Assembly: GCF_036013525.1 (NCBI RefSeq)
Contig: NZ_CP107853.1
Span: 5,704,001-5,768,000, forward strand
From: Nonomuraea sp. NBC_00507
Lineage (GTDB): Bacteria > Actinomycetota > Actinomycetes > Streptosporangiales > Streptosporangiaceae
Direction: 5' to 3'
Length of the DNA: 64,000 nucleotides
The translations under genes and the position numbers were made by a program. Of this stretch, positions 26,036 to 35,597 are shown one piece after another; position 1 is the stretch's first letter; every line of letters starts with the position of its first letter. The notes beneath the pieces were generated by a model. It searched no databases. It was given only the letters and a program-made list of their open reading frames with translations, and was not told the origin of the DNA.

Positions 26036-26914
26036 CTACGAAGCCGTCCGGGACATGGCCTTGGTGACGAGCCGGCTCACCCGCTCCACCGTCTTGACGC
26101 CGGCCCCCATCGAACCGTGCCGCTCCGAGATCACCGCGAGCAGGTACGTGTGCCCGCGATCCCGTACCCGCCCGATGCTGTTGACCGTCCACAGCCCTCC
26201 GTGCCGTGGGCGCGGCAGCCAGCCGTTCTTGAGCGCGACATCGGTGCCCTCGCGCCCGGACGCGCTGACGCCCCACGCCTGCTCGGCCGCCACATCGGCC
26301 ATCAGTCCGAGCACGTACCTGCGGTTCTTCGCCGACAGCGGGCTCTTGGGCGAGGTGAGCGCGGTCAGCAGGCGGACCTGGTCGGCGGCGCTGGTGGTGG
26401 TCGCTCCCCATGCCCCGCCCGGTCCGGGGCGCGTGTCGCGCAGGCCGAACTTCTTGTTCGCGGCGGCCAGCCCGGACGCGCCGCCGATGGCCGACCACAG
26501 CGCGGAGGCGGCGGTGTTGTCGCTGACCTTGATGGCCCGCGCGGCGGCACGCCGTTCCCAGGTGCTGAGGCCGCGGCGCTGGCGCTGGGCCCTGAGCAGC
26601 AGCGCCATCACGATGTCCACCTTGACGATGCTGGCCGTCGCCGTCCTGAGCCCGCGGTTGTAGGAGTAGGACCGCCCGGTGGACAGATCGTGAGCCGTCA
26701 CCGCGAACCGGCCTGGGAGGTCCCTCAAGGACCGGGTCAGGGCCTTCTTGTACGAGGACGACGGCTTCGGCTTCTGCTCCGCAGCGGGCGCCGGAGCCGG
26801 GGTCGTGAGCATGGCGACGGGGACGGAGATGAGGGGGACGGGATCGGGTAGCGGGGCGCTCGACGTGAGGAGGATCAGCGGCGCGAGCGCCGCCACGACG
26901 GGCAAGGGGTGCAT
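26036..26914 (-). CDS. Exported beta-lactamase-fold serine hydrolase
   Basis: A 292-residue exported protein with signal peptide and Pro-rich linker (to about 55). The SxxK motif is Ser95-IV-Lys98, the SDN triad is 131-133, and the KTG box is a variant Lys229-Asn-Gly. The class A catalytic Glu loop (ExxLN) is not seen, so carbapenem or penicillin hydrolysis is doubtful; a peptidase or esterase of the PBP-like superfamily is more likely. Convergent with modC, 15 bp apart. Confidence 0.78.
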   Translation of the reverse strand: MHPLPVVAALAPLILLTSSAPLPDPVPLISVPVAMLTTPAPAPAAEQKPKPSSSYKKALTRSLRDLPGRFAVTAHDLSTGRSYSYNRGLRTATASIVKVDIVMALLLRAQRQRRGLSTWERRAAARAIKVSDNTAASALWSAIGGASGLAAANKKFGLRDTRPGPGGAWGATTTSAADQVRLLTALTSPKSPLSAKNRRYVLGLMADVAAEQAWGVSASGREGTDVALKNGWLPRPRHGGLWTVNSIGRVRDRGHTYLLAVISERHGSMGAGVKTVERVSRLVTKAMSRTAS

Positions 26915-26998
26915 GGCAGGAGCATCCCGATGGAGCTGTTTCCGCCGCGTTAGCCATGCGTAACAGTGCTCAGCGAGCTTCCACCGAAGTGGGCGCCT

Positions 26999-29900
26999 CT
27001 AAGCGGGACAAACCTCCCGGTAAGCCAGATCGGCTCCCACGTGCTCGCGCCATTCCTCGCGAGTGAGCCGGCGGCCCGCCCGCTCGCACACGGCCCGGAC
27101 GGCCCGCCCGGGGTCGACCGGCAGGTCCTGGAACGCGCCGTCGTGCCCCACCACGTGCAGACTCGAGCCGTCGCGCGTGAAGGCGAGCGCGGGCATGGGG
27201 TCGTCGTCCGTCGGGTCGTACGCCCCGGTGGTCACGGTCCAGGCGGCGCCGAGCTGACGCCCCGCGACCGCGTCGAACAGCGTCACCCTGGTGTCGTGGG
27301 CCACCGCCAGGAGCCGTCCGTCAGGGGAGAACCTCGCCCCCACCACGTCTCCCGCCACCCTGAACACCTGACCCGTCGTACGCCAGGTGCGGGTGTCCCA
27401 CAGGACCACCGCCCTGCTCCCGTACGGTGAGACGGCCAGCGGGCCCTTCGGGGCGAGCGTCATCCACTTCTCCGCGAGCGTGCCGGGGCCTTGCGCATGG
27501 GGCAGCACCTTGCGGGAGACGAGGTCGATGACGTCGGCACCACCGAGGTCGGCGGTGACGAGGAACCTGCTGTCGGAGCTGAAGGACAGCGGGCCTCCCG
27601 CGACCGGGCTGAACCGCATCACCCGCTTGCGCTGCGCGAGATCGATGACGACGACGTCGCCCCCGCCGTAGTAGTCGCCGCCCAAGGCCTGGCTGATGGC
27701 GAGCAGCCGGCCATCGGGGCTGATCTGCATGTCCGCCCTGCTGTCCAACGAGCTCAAGGGCACGCTGCCCAGCTTGCGCCCGGACGCCGCGTCCCAGAAC
27801 GCAGGGCCCGCGGTGAGGTCCTCCGTGGAGATGGTGACGACCGTACGCCCGTCGGGGCTGACCCGCGTGATCGCCCCACCCTCCGTGGGCGCGCGCAGTC
27901 GCCCGGTCTGCGTGAAGCGGGGCACCGACCAGCTGCGCACGGTCTGGCCCGTCCGGGCGAACAGCAGGTCGCCCGACGCGGTGAACCGCGGCTGCAGGGC
28001 ATCGGCAGGCAGGACACGCCGGGGACCGGTCTGCCGGCTGATGTCGTAGGTGGTCACCTGCCCGGCGTCGTCCAGGATGCTCAGGGTGCGATTTCCGGGG
28101 CCGAACCGCGGTGATCCGACGATCCTGGAGGTGACGGTGAGCCGCAGGAGCGGGGCCGCGTCGTCCAGCCGCCACAGCGTGAGACGACCGCCCGCCCAGT
28201 TCCCGAAGGTGATCAGGTACCGGCCGTCGTCGCTGAAGACGGCGTCGGTGGCGTGCCCGGGGAAGACCCGCCGCTCCCGCCTGCCGGTGGACAGGCTCCA
28301 CAGGGTCGTTCTCTTCTCGTCTCCCACGGTGGCCAGCGCGCCGTCGGGGCTCAAGGAGAGGACCTGCCCCGGCAGGGTGCTGGGGAGCCGCTTGCCCGTA
28401 GGCGTTCCCCAGCCGGGGAAGGTCCGCAGCGCGGACTCGGTGCGGTCCTCGGTGATCTCGACGGCGCCGAAGCGGTCGCCGGGTCCGAGCCGCGCGTTGC
28501 TCAGCCACCCCTTCGGCTTGTCCAGCGCCCGCCGTGCCACGTTCCACAGCCCGACGTACGGCCCGCCCAGATTGTCGCGCACGACGATGTAGCCCCCGGC
28601 GGGGCTGAACTCCATGCTGTCCGGGCGGCCGTCGTTGCTGGTCGACTCGTCAGGCGTCCACTGGCCCTCGCCCAGCCGCTTGCCGCCGCGCAGGCTCCAC
28701 AGCTCCATCCTGCTGCCCCGCGCGAGCGCCAGCGTGTCACCGTCGGGGCCCACCGCCGCGGTGACGGGCGCCTCGCCGATACCGCCGAAGGTCCTCACCG
28801 GACGTCCCGTCGCCAGGTCGTAGGCGGTCACCCGGCCGGCCCCCGCGCTCACCAGCGTCCGCCCGTCGGGGCTCAGCGCCCGCCCCTCGTTGGCCGGGGC
28901 AGGGTCGGTGAAGACCGACTGCTCCTGCTGGGCGAGCGAGCCCAGCACCGCCGATCCCGCCTCGGGAACCGGTGCGATGCGGTAGGCCGCCACGCTGAGC
29001 AGCATCGCCTTCACCGGGTCGGTCCTGCGCAGCGCGTCCGCCTGCAGCGCCACCCGCCGGGCCGCGGCCTGTGCCCGCTCCTCGGCCAGGCGCCTGCCGG
29101 CCTCGTCACTCTTGAGCGACTGCTGCCAGGCGAGGGCGCCGGCGGTGAGCGAGGCGACGAGCAGCACCACCACGCCGGTGGTGACCAGGCGGCGCAGCCT
29201 GCCCTGACGGACCGATCCGGCCCGGCTCGCCTCGATGAACTCCCGCTCCGTGGTGTTCAGGGTCAGGGACGCGCCGTGAGTCCACTCCAGCGCCTGGCGC
29301 AGGGCGGCGCCGCGAAGGAGGTCCTCGGGGCGGCGGCCGTTCCGCGCCCACCGGCGGGCGGCCTCGCCCAGCTCACGGTGGCGGCCAAGCGCGTCGCGGT
29401 CGCCGGTCACCCACTCGTGCAGCCGAGGCCAGGCGTACAGCAGGGCGGCGCTGCCGATGGCGACCCCGTCTGCCTTGCGGCGGACCAGCGTGGCCTCCTC
29501 GAGCGCGGCGAGCACCCGCTCGGTGGCCTCGTGGCGTACGTCGAGGAGCTCGTCCACGCCGGCGGTGCGCGGCACCTCGTCGCCGTCGCGCACGTCCACC
29601 AGCCGCAGCAGCAGATCACGCGCTACCTGGCGCTCGGACGCCGGCAGCGCGGCGTAGAACCGCTCGGCCACCGTGCCGAGCGCAGGGTCGGCGGCCGGCT
29701 CACCGGGAGGCCGCACGCCGGCGGCGGCCTGGGCGCCCTCGGCCAGCATCGCGCGTCCCCCGCCGCCGAGCAGCGTCAGCAGCAGGCGCTGCGCGGAGGG
29801 ACGCGCGGCCGGGACCTTCGACAGCGCGGCGCGGACCAGCTCGCGCAGCCCCTCGGGCAGGACGTCGAGGTCGGGGTCGTGATTGAGCAGGCGGTTGATG

Positions 29901-30562
29901 ACCGCGATCGTCGTCGGGGCGGTGAAGGCGTCGCGTCCCGTCGCGGCGAACAAGACCACCGCACCCCAGGCGAACACGTCGGCCGCCGGCTCGGCGCGGC
30001 CCCCGGAGAACAACTCCGGCGCCATGTACATCGGGGTGCCGGCCAGCTCGCCCGTCGAGGTCATCGACAGCCCCGCGGCCCGGGCGATGCCGAAGTCGAT
30101 CACTCGAGGCCCGTCCGGCCCCAGCAGGACGTTCTCCGGCTTCAGATCGCGGTGCACCACGCCCGCCTGGTGGATGGCGGCCAGCGCGGTGGCCACGCCC
30201 ACGGCCAGCCGGTGCAGCGGGTCACCCGAGAGCGGAGCCCCCTCCGAGATCGCCGCACGCAGGCTCGGCCCGGGGACGAACTCGCTGACGATGTACGGGC
30301 GCTCGCCTTCGAGGTCGTGATCCAGGATGCGGGCCGTGCAGAACGAGGCCACCTGCTGCGCGGCGGTCACCTCGCTGGTGAAGCGGCGGCGCAGGGGAGA
30401 GTCGCCGGACAGGTAGGCGTGCAGGACCTTGACCGCCACGCGGTTGGCCGCCTCGTCGTAGCCCTCGTAGACGACGCCTTGGCCGCCGGAGCCGAGCCGG
30501 CTCGCCAACCGGTAGCGGCCCAGCCTCGACGGATCCCCCGGGCGCAGCCTGTCTGCTGTCAT
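26999..30562 (-). CDS. Ser/Thr kinase fused to nSTAND1-type C-terminal region and WD40-like propeller
   Basis: An 1187-residue protein. Residues 17-270 are an intact Hanks-type kinase: G-loop GSGGQG (24-29), Lys45, HRDLKPEN with Asp139, DFG (156-158) and GTPMYMAPE. Residues 295-450 match the helical/winged segment normally lying between the nSTAND1 NTPase and its WD40 part (RFYAALPASERQVARDLLLRLV, YAWPRLHEWV, ALEWTHG), yet no P-loop NTPase is present. A single membrane helix (about 457-479) follows, then a coiled-coil and 10-14 WD40-like blades (SPDGRTL repeats) to the end, probably outside the cell. It reads as a membrane receptor kinase. Ligand unknown. Confidence 0.88.
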   Translation of the reverse strand: MTADRLRPGDPSRLGRYRLASRLGSGGQGVVYEGYDEAANRVAVKVLHAYLSGDSPLRRRFTSEVTAAQQVASFCTARILDHDLEGERPYIVSEFVPGPSLRAAISEGAPLSGDPLHRLAVGVATALAAIHQAGVVHRDLKPENVLLGPDGPRVIDFGIARAAGLSMTSTGELAGTPMYMAPELFSGGRAEPAADVFAWGAVVLFAATGRDAFTAPTTIAVINRLLNHDPDLDVLPEGLRELVRAALSKVPAARPSAQRLLLTLLGGGGRAMLAEGAQAAAGVRPPGEPAADPALGTVAERFYAALPASERQVARDLLLRLVDVRDGDEVPRTAGVDELLDVRHEATERVLAALEEATLVRRKADGVAIGSAALLYAWPRLHEWVTGDRDALGRHRELGEAARRWARNGRRPEDLLRGAALRQALEWTHGASLTLNTTEREFIEASRAGSVRQGRLRRLVTTGVVVLLVASLTAGALAWQQSLKSDEAGRRLAEERAQAAARRVALQADALRRTDPVKAMLLSVAAYRIAPVPEAGSAVLGSLAQQEQSVFTDPAPANEGRALSPDGRTLVSAGAGRVTAYDLATGRPVRTFGGIGEAPVTAAVGPDGDTLALARGSRMELWSLRGGKRLGEGQWTPDESTSNDGRPDSMEFSPAGGYIVVRDNLGGPYVGLWNVARRALDKPKGWLSNARLGPGDRFGAVEITEDRTESALRTFPGWGTPTGKRLPSTLPGQVLSLSPDGALATVGDEKRTTLWSLSTGRRERRVFPGHATDAVFSDDGRYLITFGNWAGGRLTLWRLDDAAPLLRLTVTSRIVGSPRFGPGNRTLSILDDAGQVTTYDISRQTGPRRVLPADALQPRFTASGDLLFARTGQTVRSWSVPRFTQTGRLRAPTEGGAITRVSPDGRTVVTISTEDLTAGPAFWDAASGRKLGSVPLSSLDSRADMQISPDGRLLAISQALGGDYYGGGDVVVIDLAQRKRVMRFSPVAGGPLSFSSDSRFLVTADLGGADVIDLVSRKVLPHAQGPGTLAEKWMTLAPKGPLAVSPYGSRAVVLWDTRTWRTTGQVFRVAGDVVGARFSPDGRLLAVAHDTRVTLFDAVAGRQLGAAWTVTTGAYDPTDDDPMPALAFTRDGSSLHVVGHDGAFQDLPVDPGRAVRAVCERAGRRLTREEWREHVGADLAYREVCPA

Positions 30563-30607
30563 GGTTGCTTAGACAGTCGATCATCGGATCTGGTTCGGGC
30601 GGCGGGT

Positions 30608-31984
30608 CTAGCACTCGATGACGTTGACGGCGAGGCCGCCGCGCGAGGTCTCCTTGTACTTGTCCAGCATGTCCCGGCCGGTGTCGCGCATCGTCTTGAT
30701 GGCCTTGTCCAGCGAGACGAAGTGGCGGCCGTCGCCGCGCAGGGCGATCCTGGCCGCGGTGATCGCCTTGATCGAGGCGACCGCGTTGCGTTCGATGCAC
30801 GGGATCTGCACCAGGCCGCCGATCGGGTCGCAGGTCAGGCCCAGGTTGTGCTCGATGCCGATCTCGGCGGCGTTCTCCACCTGCTCGGGCGTGCCGCCGA
30901 GGACCTCGGTGAGCCCGGCGGCGGCCATGGCGCAGGCCGAGCCGACCTCGCCCTGGCAGCCGACCTCCGCGCCGGAGATCGAGGCGTTCTCCTTGATCAG
31001 CACGCCGATCGCCGCCGCCGTCAGCAGGAAGCGGACCACGCCCTCGTCGTCGGCGCGGGGGATGTATCTCGTGTAGTAGGTCAGGACGGCGGGGATGATG
31101 CCAGCCGCGCCGTTCGTCGGCGCGGTCACGATGCGGCCCCCGGCGGCGTTCTCCTCGTTGACCGCCAGCGCGAACAGCGACACCCAGTCCATGGCCTGCA
31201 ACGGGTCCTTCTCCGGCGACTCGCTGCGCAGGCGCCGGTGCAGGCCGTGCGCGCGGCGCTTGACGCGCAGGCCGCCGGGGAGCACCCCCTCCCGTGAGAT
31301 CCCGCGTTGGACGCACTCCGACATGACCCAGCACAGGTTGAGGATCCCCGCGCGGATCTCCGCCTCGGTGCGGCCGAAGGCCTTCTCGTTCTCCAGCATC
31401 AGCCCGGAGATCGACAAGCCCGTGTTCGAGCAGTGTTTGAGGAGCTCTTCCCCGGTGGTGAAGGGGTAGGGGAGCACGGTGTCGTCGGGCTTGATGCGGT
31501 CGGCGCCGGTGGCGTTCTCGTCCACGACGAAGCCGCCGCCGACCGAGAAGTAGACCTTTTCCCGCAGCGTGTCGCCTTCCGCGGTGCAGGCGGTGAAGCG
31601 CATGCCGTTCGGGTGCTCGGGGAGGGAGATCTTGCGTTCGAAGATCAGGTCCTCGCCGACGACGAAGGGGATTTCGTGGGTGCCGTAGAGGTTGACGGTG
31701 CCGGAGGCGCGCATCGCGGTCAGGCGGTCGTCGATGGTGTCCACGTCCACGAGTTCGGGCTTCTCGCCCGACAGGCCCAGTAGGACGGCCTTGTCGCTGC
31801 CGTGGCCCTTGCCGGTGAGGCCGAGTGAGCCGTACAGGATGGCCTGGACGCGCGCCACGCGCGGCAGCAGGCCGTCCTCGTGCAGGCCGCGGGCGAACTT
31901 GTGCGCGGCCGCCATCGGCCCGCCGGTGTGGGAGCTCGACGGGCCGATACCGATCTTGAACAGGTCGAAGACGCCGATGCTCAT
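30608..31984 (-). CDS. sdaA: L-serine ammonia-lyase (iron-sulfur)
   Basis: A 458-residue single-chain L-serine dehydratase: serine to pyruvate and ammonia. The N-terminal beta domain carries [17 protein letters not shown]; the alpha domain has cysteines for the 4Fe-4S cluster in [14 protein letters not shown] and [11 protein letters not shown] 31984 overlaps the soxG stop by 4 bp, making it the last gene of the dimethylglycine oxidase operon, where it ends betaine breakdown by feeding pyruvate to central metabolism. Confidence 0.92.
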   Translation of the reverse strand: MSIGVFDLFKIGIGPSSSHTGGPMAAAHKFARGLHEDGLLPRVARVQAILYGSLGLTGKGHGSDKAVLLGLSGEKPELVDVDTIDDRLTAMRASGTVNLYGTHEIPFVVGEDLIFERKISLPEHPNGMRFTACTAEGDTLREKVYFSVGGGFVVDENATGADRIKPDDTVLPYPFTTGEELLKHCSNTGLSISGLMLENEKAFGRTEAEIRAGILNLCWVMSECVQRGISREGVLPGGLRVKRRAHGLHRRLRSESPEKDPLQAMDWVSLFALAVNEENAAGGRIVTAPTNGAAGIIPAVLTYYTRYIPRADDEGVVRFLLTAAAIGVLIKENASISGAEVGCQGEVGSACAMAAAGLTEVLGGTPEQVENAAEIGIEHNLGLTCDPIGGLVQIPCIERNAVASIKAITAARIALRGDGRHFVSLDKAIKTMRDTGRDMLDKYKETSRGGLAVNVIEC

Positions 31985-32544
31985 GTCACATATTCCGTCG
32001 CCGCGTCCAGCAGCCACTCGGCCAGATAGGCCGCGAACGACGAGCGTACGAGCACCAGGAACCCGTCCTGCTGGGGGAGCAGCACGACCTGGGCGCGCGC
32101 CAGCATGGTCTGCGCGCACGCGCCCGGGCCGAACACCGAAGGGTGCAGGTCGAGGGCGCAGCCATGGGCCAGCAGGTCGCGTGCCCGAGGGCCGCCGACC
32201 AGGAGGGTGGTGCGTTGCGCCGACACGTCCACCACGGATCCGTGCCGGTCGCCGAGGGCCGCGCGCAGCGGCTCGGCGTCATACCCGTCGGGCCCGATCA
32301 CCAGCCACTCGTCGGGCCCGAGCCAGGCCACGGTCACCTCGCCGGAACGCACGGCGGTGCCCGGCGAGACCGGCAGCGCGACGCCGAGCGCCCGCCCGAG
32401 GCCGGCGGCCGCCGGGCTCTCCGGGTCCACCCGTACGTTGATCTGGCGGAGAAAGGGGATCTCCGCCAGCGTCAGCGCCTCGCTCTTGGACGCGGTCGCG
32501 AACCGGTCGGCGAAGGCCGCGGCCGGACTCCTGCGCTCAGCCAT
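31981..32544 (-). CDS. soxG: Sarcosine oxidase gamma subunit
   Basis: A 187-residue small subunit of heterotetrameric sarcosine oxidase. It resembles a GcvT C-terminal half ([41 protein letters not shown]) without cofactors; it packs against SoxA. Overlaps soxA by 8 bp and sdaA by 4 bp. Confidence 0.9.
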   Translation of the reverse strand: MAERRSPAAAFADRFATASKSEALTLAEIPFLRQINVRVDPESPAAAGLGRALGVALPVSPGTAVRSGEVTVAWLGPDEWLVIGPDGYDAEPLRAALGDRHGSVVDVSAQRTTLLVGGPRARDLLAHGCALDLHPSVFGPGACAQTMLARAQVVLLPQQDGFLVLVRSSFAAYLAEWLLDAATEYVT

Positions 32545-35311
32545 CGCGGCGTGCTCCTTCCGGGTCGTACAGGACGTGAGAGGTCACGGTGACGGGCACC
32601 AGGGTGTCGCCGACCGGTGCGTAGAGCCGTTCGCCGACCCGTCCCTGCCCGCCGCTGACCAGCGCCAACGCGAACGTACGGCCCAGCGCGGCGCTGCGGT
32701 AGCTCGAGGTCACGTGCCCGAGCATCGGCACGGGCGGCTCGGGCAGGCCGGCGAACTCCACCACGTGCGTCCCCTCGGGCAGCAGCAGAGCGGGGTCCTC
32801 GGGGAGCAGCCCGACGAGCTGTTTGCGGTCCGCGCGGACCGTGTCGGCCCGGGCGAACGAGCGCTTGCCGATGAAGTCGGCCTTCTTCTTCGACACCACC
32901 CACGACATGCCCAGGTCCTGCGGCGTGACCGTGCCGTCGGTGTCCTGCCCGACGATCGGGTAACCCTTCTCGGCCCGCAGCACGTGCATGGTCTCGGTCC
33001 CGTACGGCGTGACGACCCCGGTGTCCATGATGGCCTCCCACAGGGCCAGACCCTCCCACGAGGTCACGTTGATCTCGTAGGCCAGCTCGCCCGAGAAGCT
33101 GATCCGGCACACCCGCGCGGCCATCCCCGCGACCTCCGCCTCCCGCCAGGTCATGAACGGGAACTCGGCCGCGCCGACGGCCAGAGCGGGGGCGAGCCCG
33201 GCCAGCACCTCGCGCGAGCCGGGACCGACCAGCGCCACGGTGGCCCATTGCTCGGTGACCGAGGTGAGGTGCACCCGCAGCCACGGCCACTCGGTCTGCA
33301 GCCACTCCTCCATCCAGTCCAGGACGGCCGCGGCGTTGCCCGTGGTGGTGGTGACGAGGAAGTGGTCCTCGGCGAGCCTGATGACGGTGCCGTCGTCGAA
33401 GACCATGCCGTCGGCCCGGCACATCACGCCGTACCTGATGGCGCCGACGGCCAGCGTGCTCATCAGGTTCGTGTACAGCCGGTCGAGGAACTCCGCCGCG
33501 TCGGGCCCGATCACGTCGATCTTGCCGAGCGTGGAGGCGTCCATCGCCGCCACACCCTCCCGCGCCGCCCGGCACTCGCGCAGGACCGCGGCCTCCATGT
33601 CCTCGCCGGGACGGGGGTAGTACCACGGCCGCTTCCACTGGCCGACGTTCTCGAACAGCGCGCCGTGCGTGACGTGCCACTCGTGCAGCGCGGTGACCCG
33701 GACCGGATCGTGCAGCGCGCCGCGGTCGCGCCCGGCCAGCGCCGCGAAGCTCACCGGCGTGTACGGTGCCCGGAACGTCGTGCTGCCCAGCTCGCCCACC
33801 GGAACGCCCAGCGCGTGCGCCATGACGGCCGTCGTCAGCAGGCCGGAGGTCTTGCCCTGGTCATGAGCCGTGCCCGCGGTGGTGTACCGCTTGACGTGCT
33901 CGACCGAGCGCAGCCCCGCGCCGGTCGCCCGCAGCACGTCCGCCACGGTCACGTCCCGCTGCAGGTCGACGAAGTGGGTGCCGTAGTCGGTGGCGGGCAC
34001 CAGCCAGTACGGCTCGCCCGCGGCGGAGGCCCGGCCGCCACCGCCGCCCGCGCCGTCCTCCAGGCATCCGGCCAGCGTGAACACGCCCCTGGCCGCGCCT
34101 GCCACCTCCACCGCCTGCCGGGACGCGCCAGGCACCAGCGTGCCCAGCGCCTCGTCGTAGCAGAGCGTCCCGCCCGACTGGCTGAACAGGTGCACCACCG
34201 GGTTCCAGCCCCCGGAGACCAGCAGCAGGTCGGCGTCGAACGACCGCTCGCCCGCGGCAGCCGCGCCGTTGCCCGGACGCCGCCCCACCAGGACCGAGGA
34301 GACCTGCCCGTCCCCGGCGGCGGCCGTCACCACGTGCCCGGTCAGCACCTCGATGCCGGCCTCGCGCGCCCGCTCGGCCCAGCCCGCGCCGGGCGCCGGC
34401 CGCACGTCCGCGATGGCCAGCACGTCCACGCCCGCGCCGGCGAGGTCCAACGCGGCCGCGTAGGCGCTGTCGCCGGTCGTGAACACCACCGCCCGGCTCC
34501 CCGGCAGCACGCCGTACCGGTTGACGTACGTCCGCGCCGCGCCCGCCAGCATCACGCCGGGCAGGTCGTTGCCCGCGAAGGCGATCGGCCGTTCGTGCGC
34601 GCCGGTGGCCAGCACGACCCGCCGCGCCCTGATGCGCCACACGCGCTCCCTGGCCACGTGCGCGGGAGCCGCCCCACCGAGGTGGTTGGTGCGCCGTTCG
34701 ACGGCGATCAGGTAGTTGTCGTCGTAATAGCCGAAGACCGTAGTACGTGGCAGCACCGTGACCTCGGGCAGGCCCGCCAGCTCCGCCGCGACGGCCCCGG
34801 CCCATTCGGCGGCCGGCAGGCCCGCCAGCTGCTCGGCCGTGCCGAGCAGGCTGCCGCCGGGCTCGGGCTGCTCGTCGGCGAGGATCACACGGGCGCCGGT
34901 GCGCGCGGCCGCCCGGGCCGCGGACAGCCCGGCGGGGCCCGCGCCCACCACCAGCACGTCGCAGTGCGCGTGGATGGCGTCGTAGCGGGCCGGGTCGGGC
35001 TCGGCGGCCAGGCGGCCCTGGCCGGGCAGCCCGCTCGCGACCAGGCCGTCATACAGCTCGACGGTGGTCGCCGTCAGCATGGGCTCGGGGAACGGCTCCT
35101 CGATCTGCACCAGCGCGCTGGGCTCCTCGCTGCCCGCGGCGACGATCCCGCGCGGGCGGCCGAGCTTGACGCTCGTCCCGACCTGGCGCACACCATTGGC
35201 CAGCAGCGCCGAGGCGAGCGTGTCGCCGGGGTGTCCCGTGTAGTCGCGGCCGTCGAAGCGGAAGCGGAGCGTGCGGGTGCGGTCGACGCGCCCGCCGGTC
35301 GCGCGCCTCAC
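32537..35311 (-). CDS. soxA: Sarcosine oxidase alpha subunit
   Basis: A 924-residue subunit. The N-terminus has a ferredoxin-like fold segment (GHPGDTLASALLANG), then an NAD-binding Rossmann core GAGPAGLSAA (from 123) and a C-terminal GcvT-type folate domain (from about 560; DASTLGKIDVIGPDAAEFLDRLYTN) where the methylene group from sarcosine is passed to tetrahydrofolate. The frame extends to 35419, but GTG 35311 is chosen since it overlaps the soxD stop as GTGA. A 1,079-codon frame on the plus strand here is antisense shadow. Confidence 0.92.
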   Translation of the reverse strand: MRRATGGRVDRTRTLRFRFDGRDYTGHPGDTLASALLANGVRQVGTSVKLGRPRGIVAAGSEEPSALVQIEEPFPEPMLTATTVELYDGLVASGLPGQGRLAAEPDPARYDAIHAHCDVLVVGAGPAGLSAARAAARTGARVILADEQPEPGGSLLGTAEQLAGLPAAEWAGAVAAELAGLPEVTVLPRTTVFGYYDDNYLIAVERRTNHLGGAAPAHVARERVWRIRARRVVLATGAHERPIAFAGNDLPGVMLAGAARTYVNRYGVLPGSRAVVFTTGDSAYAAALDLAGAGVDVLAIADVRPAPGAGWAERAREAGIEVLTGHVVTAAAGDGQVSSVLVGRRPGNGAAAAGERSFDADLLLVSGGWNPVVHLFSQSGGTLCYDEALGTLVPGASRQAVEVAGAARGVFTLAGCLEDGAGGGGGRASAAGEPYWLVPATDYGTHFVDLQRDVTVADVLRATGAGLRSVEHVKRYTTAGTAHDQGKTSGLLTTAVMAHALGVPVGELGSTTFRAPYTPVSFAALAGRDRGALHDPVRVTALHEWHVTHGALFENVGQWKRPWYYPRPGEDMEAAVLRECRAAREGVAAMDASTLGKIDVIGPDAAEFLDRLYTNLMSTLAVGAIRYGVMCRADGMVFDDGTVIRLAEDHFLVTTTTGNAAAVLDWMEEWLQTEWPWLRVHLTSVTEQWATVALVGPGSREVLAGLAPALAVGAAEFPFMTWREAEVAGMAARVCRISFSGELAYEINVTSWEGLALWEAIMDTGVVTPYGTETMHVLRAEKGYPIVGQDTDGTVTPQDLGMSWVVSKKKADFIGKRSFARADTVRADRKQLVGLLPEDPALLLPEGTHVVEFAGLPEPPVPMLGHVTSSYRSAALGRTFALALVSGGQGRVGERLYAPVGDTLVPVTVTSHVLYDPEGARRDG

Positions 35312-35586
35312 GGCGTCACCGGTCGGCGCTCGCCCACGCGGTAGACGGCGTGGATCTCGTTCGTGGCGGTGTCGCGTACGGCGTTGAACCAGCGGCGGCA
35401 GCCCGCGGAATGGCTCCACCGCTCGGCGAACGACCCCTTGGGGTTGTCACGGAAGAACAGGTAGCGGGCCCACTCCTCGTCGGAGAGCGCACCCGGATTC
35501 TCCGGGTAGGCGACGTGGGCCTGGCCGCCGTAGTGGAACTCGGCCTCGTCTCGAGGGCCGCACCAGGGACAGGGGATCAGCAGCAT
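35308..35586 (-). CDS. soxD: Sarcosine oxidase delta subunit
   Basis: A 92-residue zinc-binding subunit. Starts MLLIPCPWCG with the zinc cysteine pair Cys6/Cys9; the family segment DEEWARYLFFRDNPKG and the C-terminal GCRRWFN are present. It stabilises the SoxA-SoxB assembly. Lies between soxB and soxA in the usual BDAG order. Confidence 0.93.
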   Translation of the reverse strand: MLLIPCPWCGPRDEAEFHYGGQAHVAYPENPGALSDEEWARYLFFRDNPKGSFAERWSHSAGCRRWFNAVRDTATNEIHAVYRVGERRPVTP

Positions 35587-35597
35587 CGTGGCGTTCC

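Noticed and set aside
26036..26914. Class A beta-lactamase resistance gene
   Set aside because: KTG is KNG and the ExxLN omega-loop motif is not found; called only a serine hydrolase.
32105..35344. 1,079-codon open frame on the plus strand
   Set aside because: Exactly antisense to soxA and soxG, which have clear domains; composition is Arg/His/Gly-rich shadow.
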